From contig NZ_JADGMV010000006.1 in the NCBI RefSeq assembly GCF_015234355.1, positions 1 to 64,000 on the forward strand: a DNA stretch of 64,000 nucleotides, in the 5' to 3' direction. This document shows, one piece after another, positions 26,932 through 36,097 of this stretch (position 1 is the stretch's first letter; each line of letters starts with the position of its first letter). This stretch comes from Psychrobacter sp. NG25 (GTDB lineage: Bacteria; Pseudomonadota; Gammaproteobacteria; Pseudomonadales; Moraxellaceae). The notes below the pieces were generated by a model. That model saw only the letters and a program-made list of their open reading frames with translations. It did no database searches and was not told where the DNA came from. Position numbers and translations under genes: made by a program.

Positions 26932-27531
26932 ATGTCCGATGTTGCCTTGAATGCTGTGCCATCTACCTTACCCCAACACAATCTCAATGACGATTTTATC
27001 GTACAGCGCGCAAGTGAGAGAGACCTGCCAGAGATATTAGCGATTTATAACCAAAGCATTGCAGGTAAGCAAGCAACAGCCAACCTTGTTCCAGTGACCT
27101 GTGAAGAGCGTGCAGATTGGTTTGATGAGCATTTAAATAGTGCCACGCGACCTATTTATGTTGTTCGCTCAGTGACAGAAACTACCGAAAGTGGTGAGCA
27201 AGCAGAGTCATCATCGATAGTGGCATGGGGCAGTTTTAGTGATCTTTATGCGCGTATGGCATACCATATCAGCACCGAGATTAGTATTTATTTGCACGAA
27301 GGGCATCAAGGAAAAGGGCTAGGTAGCTTGCTGACACGCTGGATGCTTACTCAAGCATCAAGCTTAGGGATTCAAAACATCATCGCGCTTATCTTCGCGC
27401 ACAACCAACCAAGCTTAGGGTTGTTCCGTAAACTTGATTTTGAGCAATGGGGTTATATGCCAAAGGTTTGTGATATGGAGGGTTTTATGGCCGATGTCGT
27501 CATGCTTGGAAAAGCGGTGAAAGAAGATTAA
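26932..27531 (+). CDS. GNAT-family N-acetyltransferase (PAT/MnaT-like)
   Basis: 199 residues. RASERDLPEILAIYNQSI at the N-terminus and the acetyl-CoA loop HEGHQGKGLGSLL, followed by IIALIFAHNQPSLGLFRKLDFEQWGYMPKV, resemble the phosphinothricin/L-amino-acid acetyltransferase branch. A poorly conserved Ser/Glu-rich insertion lies at about 85-98. Start has a GGAG site. Substrate unknown. Confidence 0.85.
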   Translation: MSDVALNAVPSTLPQHNLNDDFIVQRASERDLPEILAIYNQSIAGKQATANLVPVTCEERADWFDEHLNSATRPIYVVRSVTETTESGEQAESSSIVAWGSFSDLYARMAYHISTEISIYLHEGHQGKGLGSLLTRWMLTQASSLGIQNIIALIFAHNQPSLGLFRKLDFEQWGYMPKVCDMEGFMADVVMLGKAVKED

Positions 27532-27585
27532 AGTCAGTTAGATAAAAAAAGAATCAAACAGCATCATGCTTGATAGTGTGATGCT

Positions 27586-28143
27586 TTAGCCTAAGATTTT
27601 CCATTGACCGTCTATTTCTTGTAGCTCATAAGTCAAGGGTGCAGGCTCACTCTGTCCTTTTAACATCAGTTCACCAGTGATGGTGGCACGAGTTTTGTCA
27701 TCGTTGTATTGAGTGTCAGTAATAGTGACACCCTCCACGGTTTGCTGAAAGGCAGACTGAGTTTTCGCTAGCTCTTCTTCAAAGTTTGCCATATCTACTT
27801 CATAGTATCCAGTGGCTTGTTTCACATCACCGTAGTACAGGCTATCCAATGCTTTCTTGACCGTATCTTCTGGTGTGCCAACTTCAGTAGGATTGGTGAC
27901 TAGACTTTTTTGCTGAGCAGCCTCTTTATTACTATCAGCTACTTTGTCATCATCAGCTACTTTTTCACTGTCAGCTGTTTTTTCATCATCAGTTGCGCTA
28001 TGAGAATCGGCCACTTCTACTTTGTGTACCGTTTCTTCTGTATCGACATCATTGCTACAACCACTCAGAAGCAATCCAGTACTCAGTAGACCAGTCGCAA
28101 ATAAGATTGGCAAGCGTGGAAGTATCAGCTGTTTAGTCATCAT
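27586..28143 (-). CDS. Lipoprotein with a DUF4878-like C-terminal domain
   Basis: 185 residues. Lipobox LLSGC puts the lipidated Cys at residue 29. A charged linker follows with near repeats of the type (A)DSEKVADDDKVADSNK (about 48-72), then a folded domain from about 85 (TPEDTVKKALDSLYYGDVKQATGYY ... ITGELMLKGQ ... YELQEIDGQWKI), which has the alternating pattern of a cystatin/NTF2-like DUF4878 domain. Probably outer-membrane anchored; function unknown. On the same strand as murJ, 120 bp downstream. Confidence 0.75.
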   Translation of the reverse strand: MMTKQLILPRLPILFATGLLSTGLLLSGCSNDVDTEETVHKVEVADSHSATDDEKTADSEKVADDDKVADSNKEAAQQKSLVTNPTEVGTPEDTVKKALDSLYYGDVKQATGYYEVDMANFEEELAKTQSAFQQTVEGVTITDTQYNDDKTRATITGELMLKGQSEPAPLTYELQEIDGQWKILG

Positions 28144-28263
28144 AAGACCTCAAAATTTATTTATTAATGCATAAGCTATTATGACAAATATTCGTACCGA
28201 ACACTGTCAGTTCTCAGGCCAAGCTTGTTTTGGTTTCGTAAGTTAAGGCCTTGTTTGGTATGT

Positions 28264-29814
28264 TTAGCCATGCTTTAGTTGGCGGGGGCGGAAGCCTGTA
28301 GCGAGTAATACCACACCATAAACCAAAGCACCCACGGCACACATAATAATAAGAGCAGCAATACGTCGCCACTGAGCATCATCGGCAGGGAAATAGGGCA
28401 ACATGAAATACAGCACTGCAATCATCGCGGTTGTAGAAATGGCAAACTGGGCAAATAGTTTTTTCCAATGAGGGCCAAAACGGAAAATATCGCGCTTATG
28501 CAAGAAATAATACAATAGCCCTGCGTTTACAAATGCCGCACCTGTAGTTGCCAACGCCAAACCACCGTGTAGTGGAATCTCCAAGAAGTAGAAAATACCA
28601 ATAAAAATAACACTAAAGACCATATTGGCTATGACGGAGATGATGCCGATTTTTACAGGGGTTCGAGTGTCTTGACGTGCAAAAAATGCAGGGGCAAATA
28701 TCTTAATCAACATGAATCCTAAAATGCCACCAGCCATACTACGCAATGCCAGCGAGCTCATTTGTGCATCACGTAAGGTAAATTCACCACGTAAAAACAG
28801 CGCTTGCATTAATACATCTGCAAGTATAAATAGTGCTGCTGATGCCGGAACACCCACCAATATAATTAAGCGTGCCGCCCAATCAATCGTCTTTTTGAAG
28901 CTGACGTCATCTTGCTTTGCTTCACTTTTAGACAAACTTGGCAAAATAACTGTACCAATTGCGACGCCAATCAATCCTAGTGGGAGCTCGCTCATACGCT
29001 CAGCCGCATAGAGCCAAGAAACCGACCCACCAATCATTAATGATGCAAAGATGGTGTTTAATAGTAAATTAATCTGAGTGACAGAAACACCAAAAATGGC
29101 AGGGAGCATAAGTTTTAAAATACGGCGAACGCCTTCATGCTGAAAGTCAATCTTTGGAGCGACCAGCAGTTTTTGTTGCCATAGCTGTGGCAGCTGTAGC
29201 AAAAACTGTAGCAAACCTGCGATAGCGACGGCATAGCCAAGTGCCATGATAGGGGTATCGAACATTGGGGCGAAAATCAGTGCACCACCAATCATGCATA
29301 AGTTTAATAACACTGGTGCAAACGCTGGTGCAGCAAATCGTCCGTAGCTTTGCAAAATACCACTGGCAAAAGCCGTCATGGAAATGAATAGCAAATACGG
29401 AAAGGTTAGGCGTAGTAATTCAGCAGTGATGGCAAATTTATCGGGTTGATCGGCAAAGCCGGGTGCAAACAACGTCACGACCCAAGGCGCGATTAAGATA
29501 ACCACGACTGTCAGCATGGATAGAACCATTAACAGAGCACCTGAAGTGCGACTGACTAAAATCTGTACTTGCTGTAGGCTGTACTTTTCTTTGTATTCGG
29601 ATAGAACAGGTACGAACGCTTGGCTAAAAGCGCCTTCTGCAAATAGACGTCGCAAAAAGTTGGGTATCTTAAAGGCGACCAAAAAGGCATCCATCAGACC
29701 ACCAGCGCCAAAAACACCTAACAATACGACATCGCGTACTAGGCCTAAAATACGAGACAGCATGGTCATACTGCTGACCACCATGGTTGAACGAAATAAC
29801 CGACTTTTTGCCAT
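28264..29814 (-). CDS. murJ: Lipid II flippase MurJ
   Basis: 516 residues, about 14 transmembrane helices of the MOP superfamily. N-terminal MTMLSRILGLVRDVVLLGVFGAGGLMDAFLVAFKIPNFLRRLFAEGAFSQAFVPVLSEY pattern carries the conserved Arg residues and is nearly diagnostic. Moves lipid II across the inner membrane for peptidoglycan synthesis. ampD lies upstream in the same direction, so two cell-wall genes may be co-transcribed. Confidence 0.95.
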   Translation of the reverse strand: MAKSRLFRSTMVVSSMTMLSRILGLVRDVVLLGVFGAGGLMDAFLVAFKIPNFLRRLFAEGAFSQAFVPVLSEYKEKYSLQQVQILVSRTSGALLMVLSMLTVVVILIAPWVVTLFAPGFADQPDKFAITAELLRLTFPYLLFISMTAFASGILQSYGRFAAPAFAPVLLNLCMIGGALIFAPMFDTPIMALGYAVAIAGLLQFLLQLPQLWQQKLLVAPKIDFQHEGVRRILKLMLPAIFGVSVTQINLLLNTIFASLMIGGSVSWLYAAERMSELPLGLIGVAIGTVILPSLSKSEAKQDDVSFKKTIDWAARLIILVGVPASAALFILADVLMQALFLRGEFTLRDAQMSSLALRSMAGGILGFMLIKIFAPAFFARQDTRTPVKIGIISVIANMVFSVIFIGIFYFLEIPLHGGLALATTGAAFVNAGLLYYFLHKRDIFRFGPHWKKLFAQFAISTTAMIAVLYFMLPYFPADDAQWRRIAALIIMCAVGALVYGVVLLATGFRPRQLKHG

Positions 29815-29949
29815 GAGAACCTATCTTGCTAAGTTGTATTGGGTTGTGTGCTGATTTTCTGTGTTGAAAAACTGACGAATTATATCACTTTCATAATCGA
29901 GATAAATGGATTGAATGTGGAATATGACATGTGGACAAAATAGGGTGTT

Positions 29950-30537
29950 TTATTTTAATAGAACGGCAACGTTTTCACGCAGTTTTGTCCATTCAAAATA
30001 ATCACCAGGATCTGTCTTACGTCCTGGCGCGATATCGCTATGACCTGTCAAGTGACGACGAGTTTTAGGATAAGCTTCATAGATAGCACTGACGACCTGT
30101 GCGAGCCTGTCATATTGCATGTCAGTGAAAGGCGTAAAATCTGACCCTTCGAGTTCGATACCAATGCTATAATTGTTACATTCAGGTCGTCCCAAATAGC
30201 TTGATCGACCGGCATGCCAAGCACGCTCGTTAAAGTTTACAAACTGAGTGATCGACCCATCACGCTCGATAAATAGATGCGCAGAAACTTCGGCCCCTTC
30301 TATGGTTTTAAAGTAGGAATGGGCATTCCAATCTATTTGATTGGTAAACAGCGCCTTAACATAGTGAGTGCCATCAGTGTCGCAAGCGCCGAATTCGTTG
30401 GGTGGCAAGCTGATATTATGAATGACGATAGTGTCGATATTCATATCTGCTGGTCGCATATTTTTGTTAGGCGATGCGAGCCATGTGGCTGCAGATAATA
30501 AGCCATCTTTAATAGTCATTGAGGATGATTTGGACAT
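29950..30537 (-). CDS. ampD: 1,6-anhydro-N-acetylmuramyl-L-alanine amidase AmpD
   Basis: 195 residues. Zn amidase_2 domain: IVIHNISLPPNEFG (His ligand), ERAWHAGRSSYLGRPECNNYSIGIELEG, and GHSDIAPGRKTDPG (His and Asp ligands). Cytoplasmic recycling enzyme that removes the peptide from anhydromuropeptides and thus also controls AmpR-type beta-lactamase induction; no ampC or ampR is in the window. The N-terminal 20 residues are extra relative to E. coli AmpD. Confidence 0.93.
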   Translation of the reverse strand: MSKSSSMTIKDGLLSAATWLASPNKNMRPADMNIDTIVIHNISLPPNEFGACDTDGTHYVKALFTNQIDWNAHSYFKTIEGAEVSAHLFIERDGSITQFVNFNERAWHAGRSSYLGRPECNNYSIGIELEGSDFTPFTDMQYDRLAQVVSAIYEAYPKTRRHLTGHSDIAPGRKTDPGDYFEWTKLRENVAVLLK

Positions 30538-30701
30538 AATATTCTCTTTTACTAAAATTTATCAAACACGGCCCAGAGATTTAAACAATCTAGGTCGAAA
30601 ACGGGTTTTGGATTGTTTTATTTAACATTACATTAGGTATTATTAGTCAGCCCCTAATCACGCTATCAGCGTATGAATAATAACGTGCGAGGTTTTATCT
30701 C

Positions 30702-32888
30702 ATGGCTACAAAGCCTATGTCTCTATCAGTCGATAGTACCTTAACAATAACTTGCCAACGAGCCTGTTTGCCACTTGCTATCGCTGGGTTACTACTCTCT
30801 GGCCAAGCACAGGCTTTTTTGCCAACGCCAGACTCGCTAGTAACCACAGGTGAATTGGCTAGTGAGCCACAAGCGACGATAGATAGTAATACGGCACATA
30901 CGGTGGCATATAATATGCCACATGATGGCGTTGCAGAAGAAACTAATAGCACGCAAAGTATGCGAGGCGTACAAGACAGTAGTGCTCAATCGTTATTAGC
31001 CACGTGGCGCACACAAGCAAAAACAGAAAATCTGGCACAGCATACAACATGGCGACGATTACTGTATTTCTTTGATGATCAAAAAAACTTAATTGGTAAG
31101 AAAAAAAACACCAGTATGGTTGATGACGCTGGCTTCTTTTTAAGTGAAAACGGTCGGAGTGATTCAGGTGCAGAGCTTGATGCATTGCTTGTTGCTCTGG
31201 CTGACGAAATGCAGGCCGCTACTAATCAGCAGACCGCTAATAAAAATTCTGCCAAAACAAGCGATGGTCATTCTGTCAGTAGTCGTGCTGTTGATAGTAA
31301 CTCTGTACTATGCCGTTTTCCAGCGCGAGTACAATGGCTGACTGATACGTTGAATATTGACGACACAGCGCTACAAGTTGATTGTCCAGAGCTGGATGAG
31401 TGGATGCAAACGATTGCACCTGAGCAGCTGTCTCTCATATTTGCACAGGAATATTTGGACAATCCTCTTTCAGCGTTCGCTCATACTCTGCTGCGTATCG
31501 ACTCAAAAGAAAGCGTCGCTGATCCTAGCCAAATTCATCACGCTCATGCGCTGAATTATACGGTAGATGGCAATCCTGAGGATAGCTTTCCGATATACTC
31601 CGTCAAGTCAATGATTGGTGCTTATGACAGTCTTATTGAGATTGACCCTTATCCTGAAAAGCTCGTTAATTACCTACAGGGAGATGAGCGCGATACGTGG
31701 ACCTATCAATTGGATTTGACACCAAGCGAAGTGCAGCAAATCATGTTGCATGTCTGGGAAACCAAAGATTTAAAGTTACCATATTACTTCACCACAGATA
31801 ATTGCGCGTCTGAGGTGTTGCGTCTAATTGACGTAGTGCGCCCGCAGCAGCATTTATTGAGTAGATTGCCTTATGCGGTCATTCCCTCAGATGTCGTGCA
31901 GTTACTCAATAGTGAAGGCTTGCTTGCCAGTAGTATTTACACGCCAGCGGATAGTACTTTACGCCAATCCCAATTAAATAAAATGAAACAGCAGCGTGAG
32001 CAACTCGGCTACCAGAACAGTGCCACACAGACGATTGATGAGATTAAATCTGCTCAGCTCAATGCTGTTTCGAGCATGTCAGTTGATAAGCAAACATTAC
32101 TACCGACTAGTATCGTTGTATCAGACAATAACCCGACTGACAGACATCCACTGACATTGGGGAGTATTGGAATAGGGCAGCGCGGTGACAATAACTATAT
32201 CGATTTGGGCTTGCGGGCAGGATTCCATGATACGCTTGACCGCTCTTCAGGATATCCACAGTTTTTCAATCTAGAAGGTATTGCGGCGACATTACGTCTA
32301 TATGATACGGATAATGATAAAGACAATCAGCCAAAAAATGTGGTCTTGCAAAATGCCACGTTAATTCGCGGTCGTTCTTTTAATCCTGTTAACTCTGCCA
32401 AAAAAGGTAAAACGTGGGGCGCAAGCATCGAAGCGACGCGCGTCAATGACGGCTCGCAGGAAGATGGTACAGACCATTTAGTGGGGAGCGTAGGCTATGA
32501 GACAGGGTGGTCTTGGGCATTTGGAACGCCTAATGCAGGAACTGGTGAGATGCCGCCGCAGTTATGCTACACCTTGTTGTCCGGCACGACTCAAGCAGGT
32601 CGCGGTATTAATAAAGGCTTTCGTGTTGGTGCAGGCGTGAATGCAGGTTGTCGTTATCAGATTAACAATCAGTTACGCGCGCAGGCTGAATTGCAACTGC
32701 CATATTGGTATCATGGCAGCAGCGATGAGTCGAACGTCCGCGGTCACTATTGGCAACCGATATCGACGCTAGGTCTGCAATACGATATTGATAAAAAACA
32801 AGCATTACGTATCAATGCTAACTATGATTGGCAAGATCGTGTTGATAGCAATGAAGATGTACAGCTTTCATACAGACGCTATTTTTAA
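30702..32888 (+). CDS. Large DUF4105 (Lnb-like) envelope protein
   Basis: 728 residues. Signal peptide around 19-38 (LPLAIAGLLLSGQAQA). A Thr/Asn/Ser-rich region precedes a DUF4105 domain at about 265-400: LSAFAHTLLRID, IYSVKSMIGAY, PYYFTTDNCASEVLRLID (candidate catalytic Cys, His, Asn as in NlpC/P60-like folds). The last 230 residues alternate short hydrophobic strands (NNYIDLGLRAGFHD ... QALRINANYDWQDR ... VQLSYRRYF) and end in aromatic F, like an outer-membrane barrel. Probably an outer-membrane protein with a periplasmic papain-like domain. GAGG ribosome site 9 bp before ATG. Confidence 0.78.
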   Translation: MATKPMSLSVDSTLTITCQRACLPLAIAGLLLSGQAQAFLPTPDSLVTTGELASEPQATIDSNTAHTVAYNMPHDGVAEETNSTQSMRGVQDSSAQSLLATWRTQAKTENLAQHTTWRRLLYFFDDQKNLIGKKKNTSMVDDAGFFLSENGRSDSGAELDALLVALADEMQAATNQQTANKNSAKTSDGHSVSSRAVDSNSVLCRFPARVQWLTDTLNIDDTALQVDCPELDEWMQTIAPEQLSLIFAQEYLDNPLSAFAHTLLRIDSKESVADPSQIHHAHALNYTVDGNPEDSFPIYSVKSMIGAYDSLIEIDPYPEKLVNYLQGDERDTWTYQLDLTPSEVQQIMLHVWETKDLKLPYYFTTDNCASEVLRLIDVVRPQQHLLSRLPYAVIPSDVVQLLNSEGLLASSIYTPADSTLRQSQLNKMKQQREQLGYQNSATQTIDEIKSAQLNAVSSMSVDKQTLLPTSIVVSDNNPTDRHPLTLGSIGIGQRGDNNYIDLGLRAGFHDTLDRSSGYPQFFNLEGIAATLRLYDTDNDKDNQPKNVVLQNATLIRGRSFNPVNSAKKGKTWGASIEATRVNDGSQEDGTDHLVGSVGYETGWSWAFGTPNAGTGEMPPQLCYTLLSGTTQAGRGINKGFRVGAGVNAGCRYQINNQLRAQAELQLPYWYHGSSDESNVRGHYWQPISTLGLQYDIDKKQALRINANYDWQDRVDSNEDVQLSYRRYF

Positions 32889-33000
32889 TTTGATACCTTT
32901 ATCAACTTAGCCTCTTCTGAGACAGGGTTTTCTTAGGGATGGCATTTGAGTATGATGGTTGATGATATCTCCGGATATTGGGCTAAATGAAGGATATATG

Positions 33001-33840
33001 ATGAGTAAGCAAAATTTACTGATTATTGGTCAAGGCGATATTGGATTACCAGTGACCAATAAGCTTGCGCAGGATGGCTTGAATGTCACGGGTCTAGCCC
33101 GTGGTGAGCGGTATGATTATGCGTTGGATGATAAAGCAACATTTAAACAAGCCGATGCATTAACGCTGACGGTCCAAGCCTTGCAAGGTTTTACGCATAT
33201 TGCCATTATCGTGACCCCTGATGAGTATTCAGCCAGTGGCTATCAGAATAGTTACTTAGCGATTTGTCAGTATTTGGCAAATCTTGCAGAAAATCTGACC
33301 AGCCTTGAGCGCATTGTCTTTATCTCATCAACTGGTGTCTATGGCCAAGACAATGGCGAGTGGATTGACAAAGATACAACGCCGATGACTCCTGTACGCG
33401 CCGCATCAAAGGTTATATTGCAGGCGGAACAGTCTTTGCAGCAGAGTTTCAATGATAAAGCCGTCATCATTCGTCCAAGTGGTATCTATGGGCGTACGCG
33501 TCTAATGCGCTTACGTAAGGCCCGCGAGCCGCAAAAAGAGCCAGTGGCCGTGAGCCATTGGAGCAATCGAATTATGGATCGCGATTTGGTCAATATTATT
33601 GCCAATGTATTGACTATGGAGTCGCCAGAGCCAATATATTTGGCGACTGACTATGCGCCAGTGACAACATTGGAGTTGGGTGTTTGGTTAAGTGAGCAAA
33701 TAGATGAGACACCTCCTGGCATTGATAAAGAAAAAACCGCAGTTACGGGGAAACGCTTACACAGCAACATTCCATTAGCTTGGTTAGATTATCCTGATTG
33801 GCAAGCAGGTTACTGTGATATTTTGCGTCATCAAGCATAA
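33001..33840 (+). CDS. NAD(P)-dependent epimerase/reductase, YeeZ-like SDR
   Basis: 279 residues from ATG 33001. Extended SDR with a Rossmann start LLIIGQGDIGLPVTNKL, and IVFISSTGVYGQDNGEWIDKDT, the usual strand-4 and active-site Tyr region. The YeeZ branch acts on nucleotide-sugar-like or unknown substrates. The frame is open to 32959; 33001 is preferred because AAGGA is 6 bp upstream. A 174-bp repeat begins 3 bp after the stop. Confidence 0.8.
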   Translation: MSKQNLLIIGQGDIGLPVTNKLAQDGLNVTGLARGERYDYALDDKATFKQADALTLTVQALQGFTHIAIIVTPDEYSASGYQNSYLAICQYLANLAENLTSLERIVFISSTGVYGQDNGEWIDKDTTPMTPVRAASKVILQAEQSLQQSFNDKAVIIRPSGIYGRTRLMRLRKAREPQKEPVAVSHWSNRIMDRDLVNIIANVLTMESPEPIYLATDYAPVTTLELGVWLSEQIDETPPGIDKEKTAVTGKRLHSNIPLAWLDYPDWQAGYCDILRHQA

Positions 33841-33843
33841 TGC

Positions 33844-34017
33844 TAGGGCATGTCCTCAATCTGAGCATTAAGCCTCAAATGGGCTAAAAATGGTTAAATA
33901 TTTGCTAAACTGCATCAAGTAGCTTGCTAGTATCTCGACATTATCTGTACTACTTTCCTTGTTTGGCTGCAATTTATCTCATTTTTATCACCATTTTCAA
34001 ATTGAGAACACGCCCTA
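33844..34017 (+). repeat. 174-bp miniature inverted-repeat element, copy 1
   Basis: Ends TAGGGCATGTCCTCAAT and, inward from the right, TAGGGCGTGTTCTCAATTTG. The reverse complement aligns over its full length with 58055-58228, and both are 174 bp. No coding capacity. Confidence 0.85.
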
Positions 34018-34179
34018 CATCAAAAAAGTAAGTGTAGTCGTGACTAAACTCATTCAGTGGATAATGTATAGTACTGGCGTTCGTGTTCCTCACTACTCTA
34101 ATTTTTGTGAATGGTATAAGATGACCGTTCGATCTGATTTACCTTATTCGTTTTATATTTTATAGTCTATGGAGCTCTC

Positions 34180-35202
34180 ATGACCCAGCCTTCTACTTCT
34201 GATAACCGCTTATCCAGTGCTGACATAACAGCAGCAGGTGGCAAGCGTACAGAAGGCAGTGCTGAGCAGTCGCCTGTTTTTGCTGATAGTAAACAACCTG
34301 CCATCGTGCATCCCAACTTTGACCCAAAGCAGTCTCCACTTGACCCTGCAAGGCCTTTGACTGATATCCCAGAGCCTGCGCGTCGTCTAAATACTCAGCT
34401 ACGTCGTTTATATGGTAAAGCTGCCCGTTTTTATCAGCCCAACAAAGACAGCCTATCGAAGTGGGCGTTGATTGCTTCAGAAGACTTGGGTGAGTATCTG
34501 TCATTTCTGAATGCAGCAGAGCTCGCAGAGTTTCCGGACAGCTTTTATCATAATAATAGCGAGCAACCGTTGTTGTCAGCATTAACGAATATGACGTTGT
34601 TAGATATGTCAGACATTCAGCAAGCGATTCAGGCTTATCCAAAACTACAGCGTTATGGTTTCACACTTGCTGATAGTCCGTTAAGCGCTGGTCTGAATGG
34701 TGATGCCAGTAATCGTAATGCCCGTAATAGTAGCGTTAGAGATGATTCAGCATCCCTGCGTGCATTGACCAAACGTTATAATCCTGATGAGCTACTCAGT
34801 AGCCTTTATGCCGATGATTGGCAAGTGATTTTGCAGCCGCAGCAGTTTGAGACGGGTGAGGGTAGTCTGGCCACTGATATCATGGCGTGTAGTGTTGCCG
34901 TCCATGCGTTGCAGCAGTGCAGTACGCGCAAAAGTATCAATCATAGCTATAGCGCGGCGCAAATTTGTCAGCATGTACGCAGTTATTTGCTCAGTCAGAT
35001 CATTTGCGAGCCATCACAGCGTCATGCATACCGTCAGGTGCGTCTATTTACGGGACATATTATTGTTGCTGCTTATCACTTGGGTTGGGAGATACAAGTG
35101 AGTCATGATGGTCAGTGCTATTTCAATCTCTCATCACGCAGTGGTCTATTGACCCGTTATCCCAATATGCAGGATTACGACATCAATGGTTGGTCAAGCT
35201 GA
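34180..35202 (+). CDS. Conserved-looking protein of unknown function upstream of pyrE
   Basis: 340 residues, soluble, no signal peptide. The first 65 residues are Ser/Gln/Pro-rich and likely disordered. The rest is helical (LNTQLRRLYGKAARFYQPNKDSL-type segments) and ends with YRQVRLFTGHIIVAAYHLGWEIQVSHDG. No family recognised. Codon use matches neighbours and GGAGCTCTC precedes ATG, so it is probably a real, lineage-restricted gene. The adjoining pyrE is in the same direction 61 bp away. Confidence 0.7.
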   Translation: MTQPSTSDNRLSSADITAAGGKRTEGSAEQSPVFADSKQPAIVHPNFDPKQSPLDPARPLTDIPEPARRLNTQLRRLYGKAARFYQPNKDSLSKWALIASEDLGEYLSFLNAAELAEFPDSFYHNNSEQPLLSALTNMTLLDMSDIQQAIQAYPKLQRYGFTLADSPLSAGLNGDASNRNARNSSVRDDSASLRALTKRYNPDELLSSLYADDWQVILQPQQFETGEGSLATDIMACSVAVHALQQCSTRKSINHSYSAAQICQHVRSYLLSQIICEPSQRHAYRQVRLFTGHIIVAAYHLGWEIQVSHDGQCYFNLSSRSGLLTRYPNMQDYDINGWSS

Positions 35203-35263
35203 TCAATAATGCGTACAATAATGCCAATTTTTTGCCCTCATTTTCGTTAATAGGAATGCCTTC

Positions 35264-35986
35264 ATGTCCAATGCTCATGTACCTAATAATTCAGCATCTA
35301 ATGCTCAAACTACTTTTTCATCGCATCAATTCATTCAATTGGCTTTAGATAACCAAGTGCTTAAGTTCGGTGAGTTTGTCCTCAAGTCTGGTCGTATTAG
35401 CCCATACTTTTTTAATGCAGGTTTGCTGGCGACAGGTGAGATGCTATCGTTGTTAGCACGTGGTTATGCTGACGCCTTAGCTGAGCAGATGGCCGCTACC
35501 AATAATGGTACCGATGAGCAAGAGCTGGTTATTTTTGGTGCCGCATATAAAGGCATTCCATTCGTTGCTGCCACCGCACAAGCGCTATGGAACCATCATG
35601 GTATCAATGCTAAATGGGGTTACAATCGTAAAGAAGCCAAAACCCACGGTGAAGGTGGTAACTTGGTGGGTGCTGATGTCAATGGCAAGGCAGTTTGGGT
35701 GCTAGATGATGTTATTACAGCTGGCACAGCCATGCGTGAAGTGGTTGAGATATTAGAGCAAGCGGGCGCAAGCGTTGCCGGTATTATCGTCGCTCTTGAT
35801 CGTAAAGAAAAAGGTCAAGCTGAGCATTCTGCTATTCAAGAGCTGGCCTCGACCTTAGAAGTACCAGTGCGTGCACTCATAGATATTGATGATTTAATCA
35901 GCTATTTAGCAGATGACAATAGCCAATACAAAGATGCGACTCAGCTTGCAAAAATGCAGCATTATCGCACGCAGTACGGCGTATAA
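35264..35986 (+). CDS. pyrE: Orotate phosphoribosyltransferase
   Basis: 240 residues. Adds orotate to PRPP to give OMP in pyrimidine synthesis. KSGRISPYFFNAGLL, the GAAYKGIPFVAATA block, the KxxGxGG-type loop with GEGGNLVGA, and the PRPP motif VWVLDDVITAGTAMREV are all present. About 25 extra Asn/Ser-rich residues lie at the N-terminus and the last 20 residues are longer than in E. coli. Confidence 0.95.
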   Translation: MSNAHVPNNSASNAQTTFSSHQFIQLALDNQVLKFGEFVLKSGRISPYFFNAGLLATGEMLSLLARGYADALAEQMAATNNGTDEQELVIFGAAYKGIPFVAATAQALWNHHGINAKWGYNRKEAKTHGEGGNLVGADVNGKAVWVLDDVITAGTAMREVVEILEQAGASVAGIIVALDRKEKGQAEHSAIQELASTLEVPVRALIDIDDLISYLADDNSQYKDATQLAKMQHYRTQYGV

Positions 35987-36097
35987 TTTGTCTTAGATGG
36001 CTTTATGAGCGGACATATTTTATTCTGAATAGATTGTATTTACCTATTTAATCGCTTATATCTGCCTATTAATAATACAACGTAAGTGAGTTTTGTT

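Noticed and set aside
29930..29938. Single TTGTCCACA (minus strand) between murJ and ampD
   Set aside because: An isolated DnaA-box match without AT-rich context or companions; likely chance.
33959..34165. 68-codon ORF before the unknown pyrE neighbour
   Set aside because: Starts inside the 174-bp repeat and lacks a ribosome site; the other repeat copy does not conserve it.
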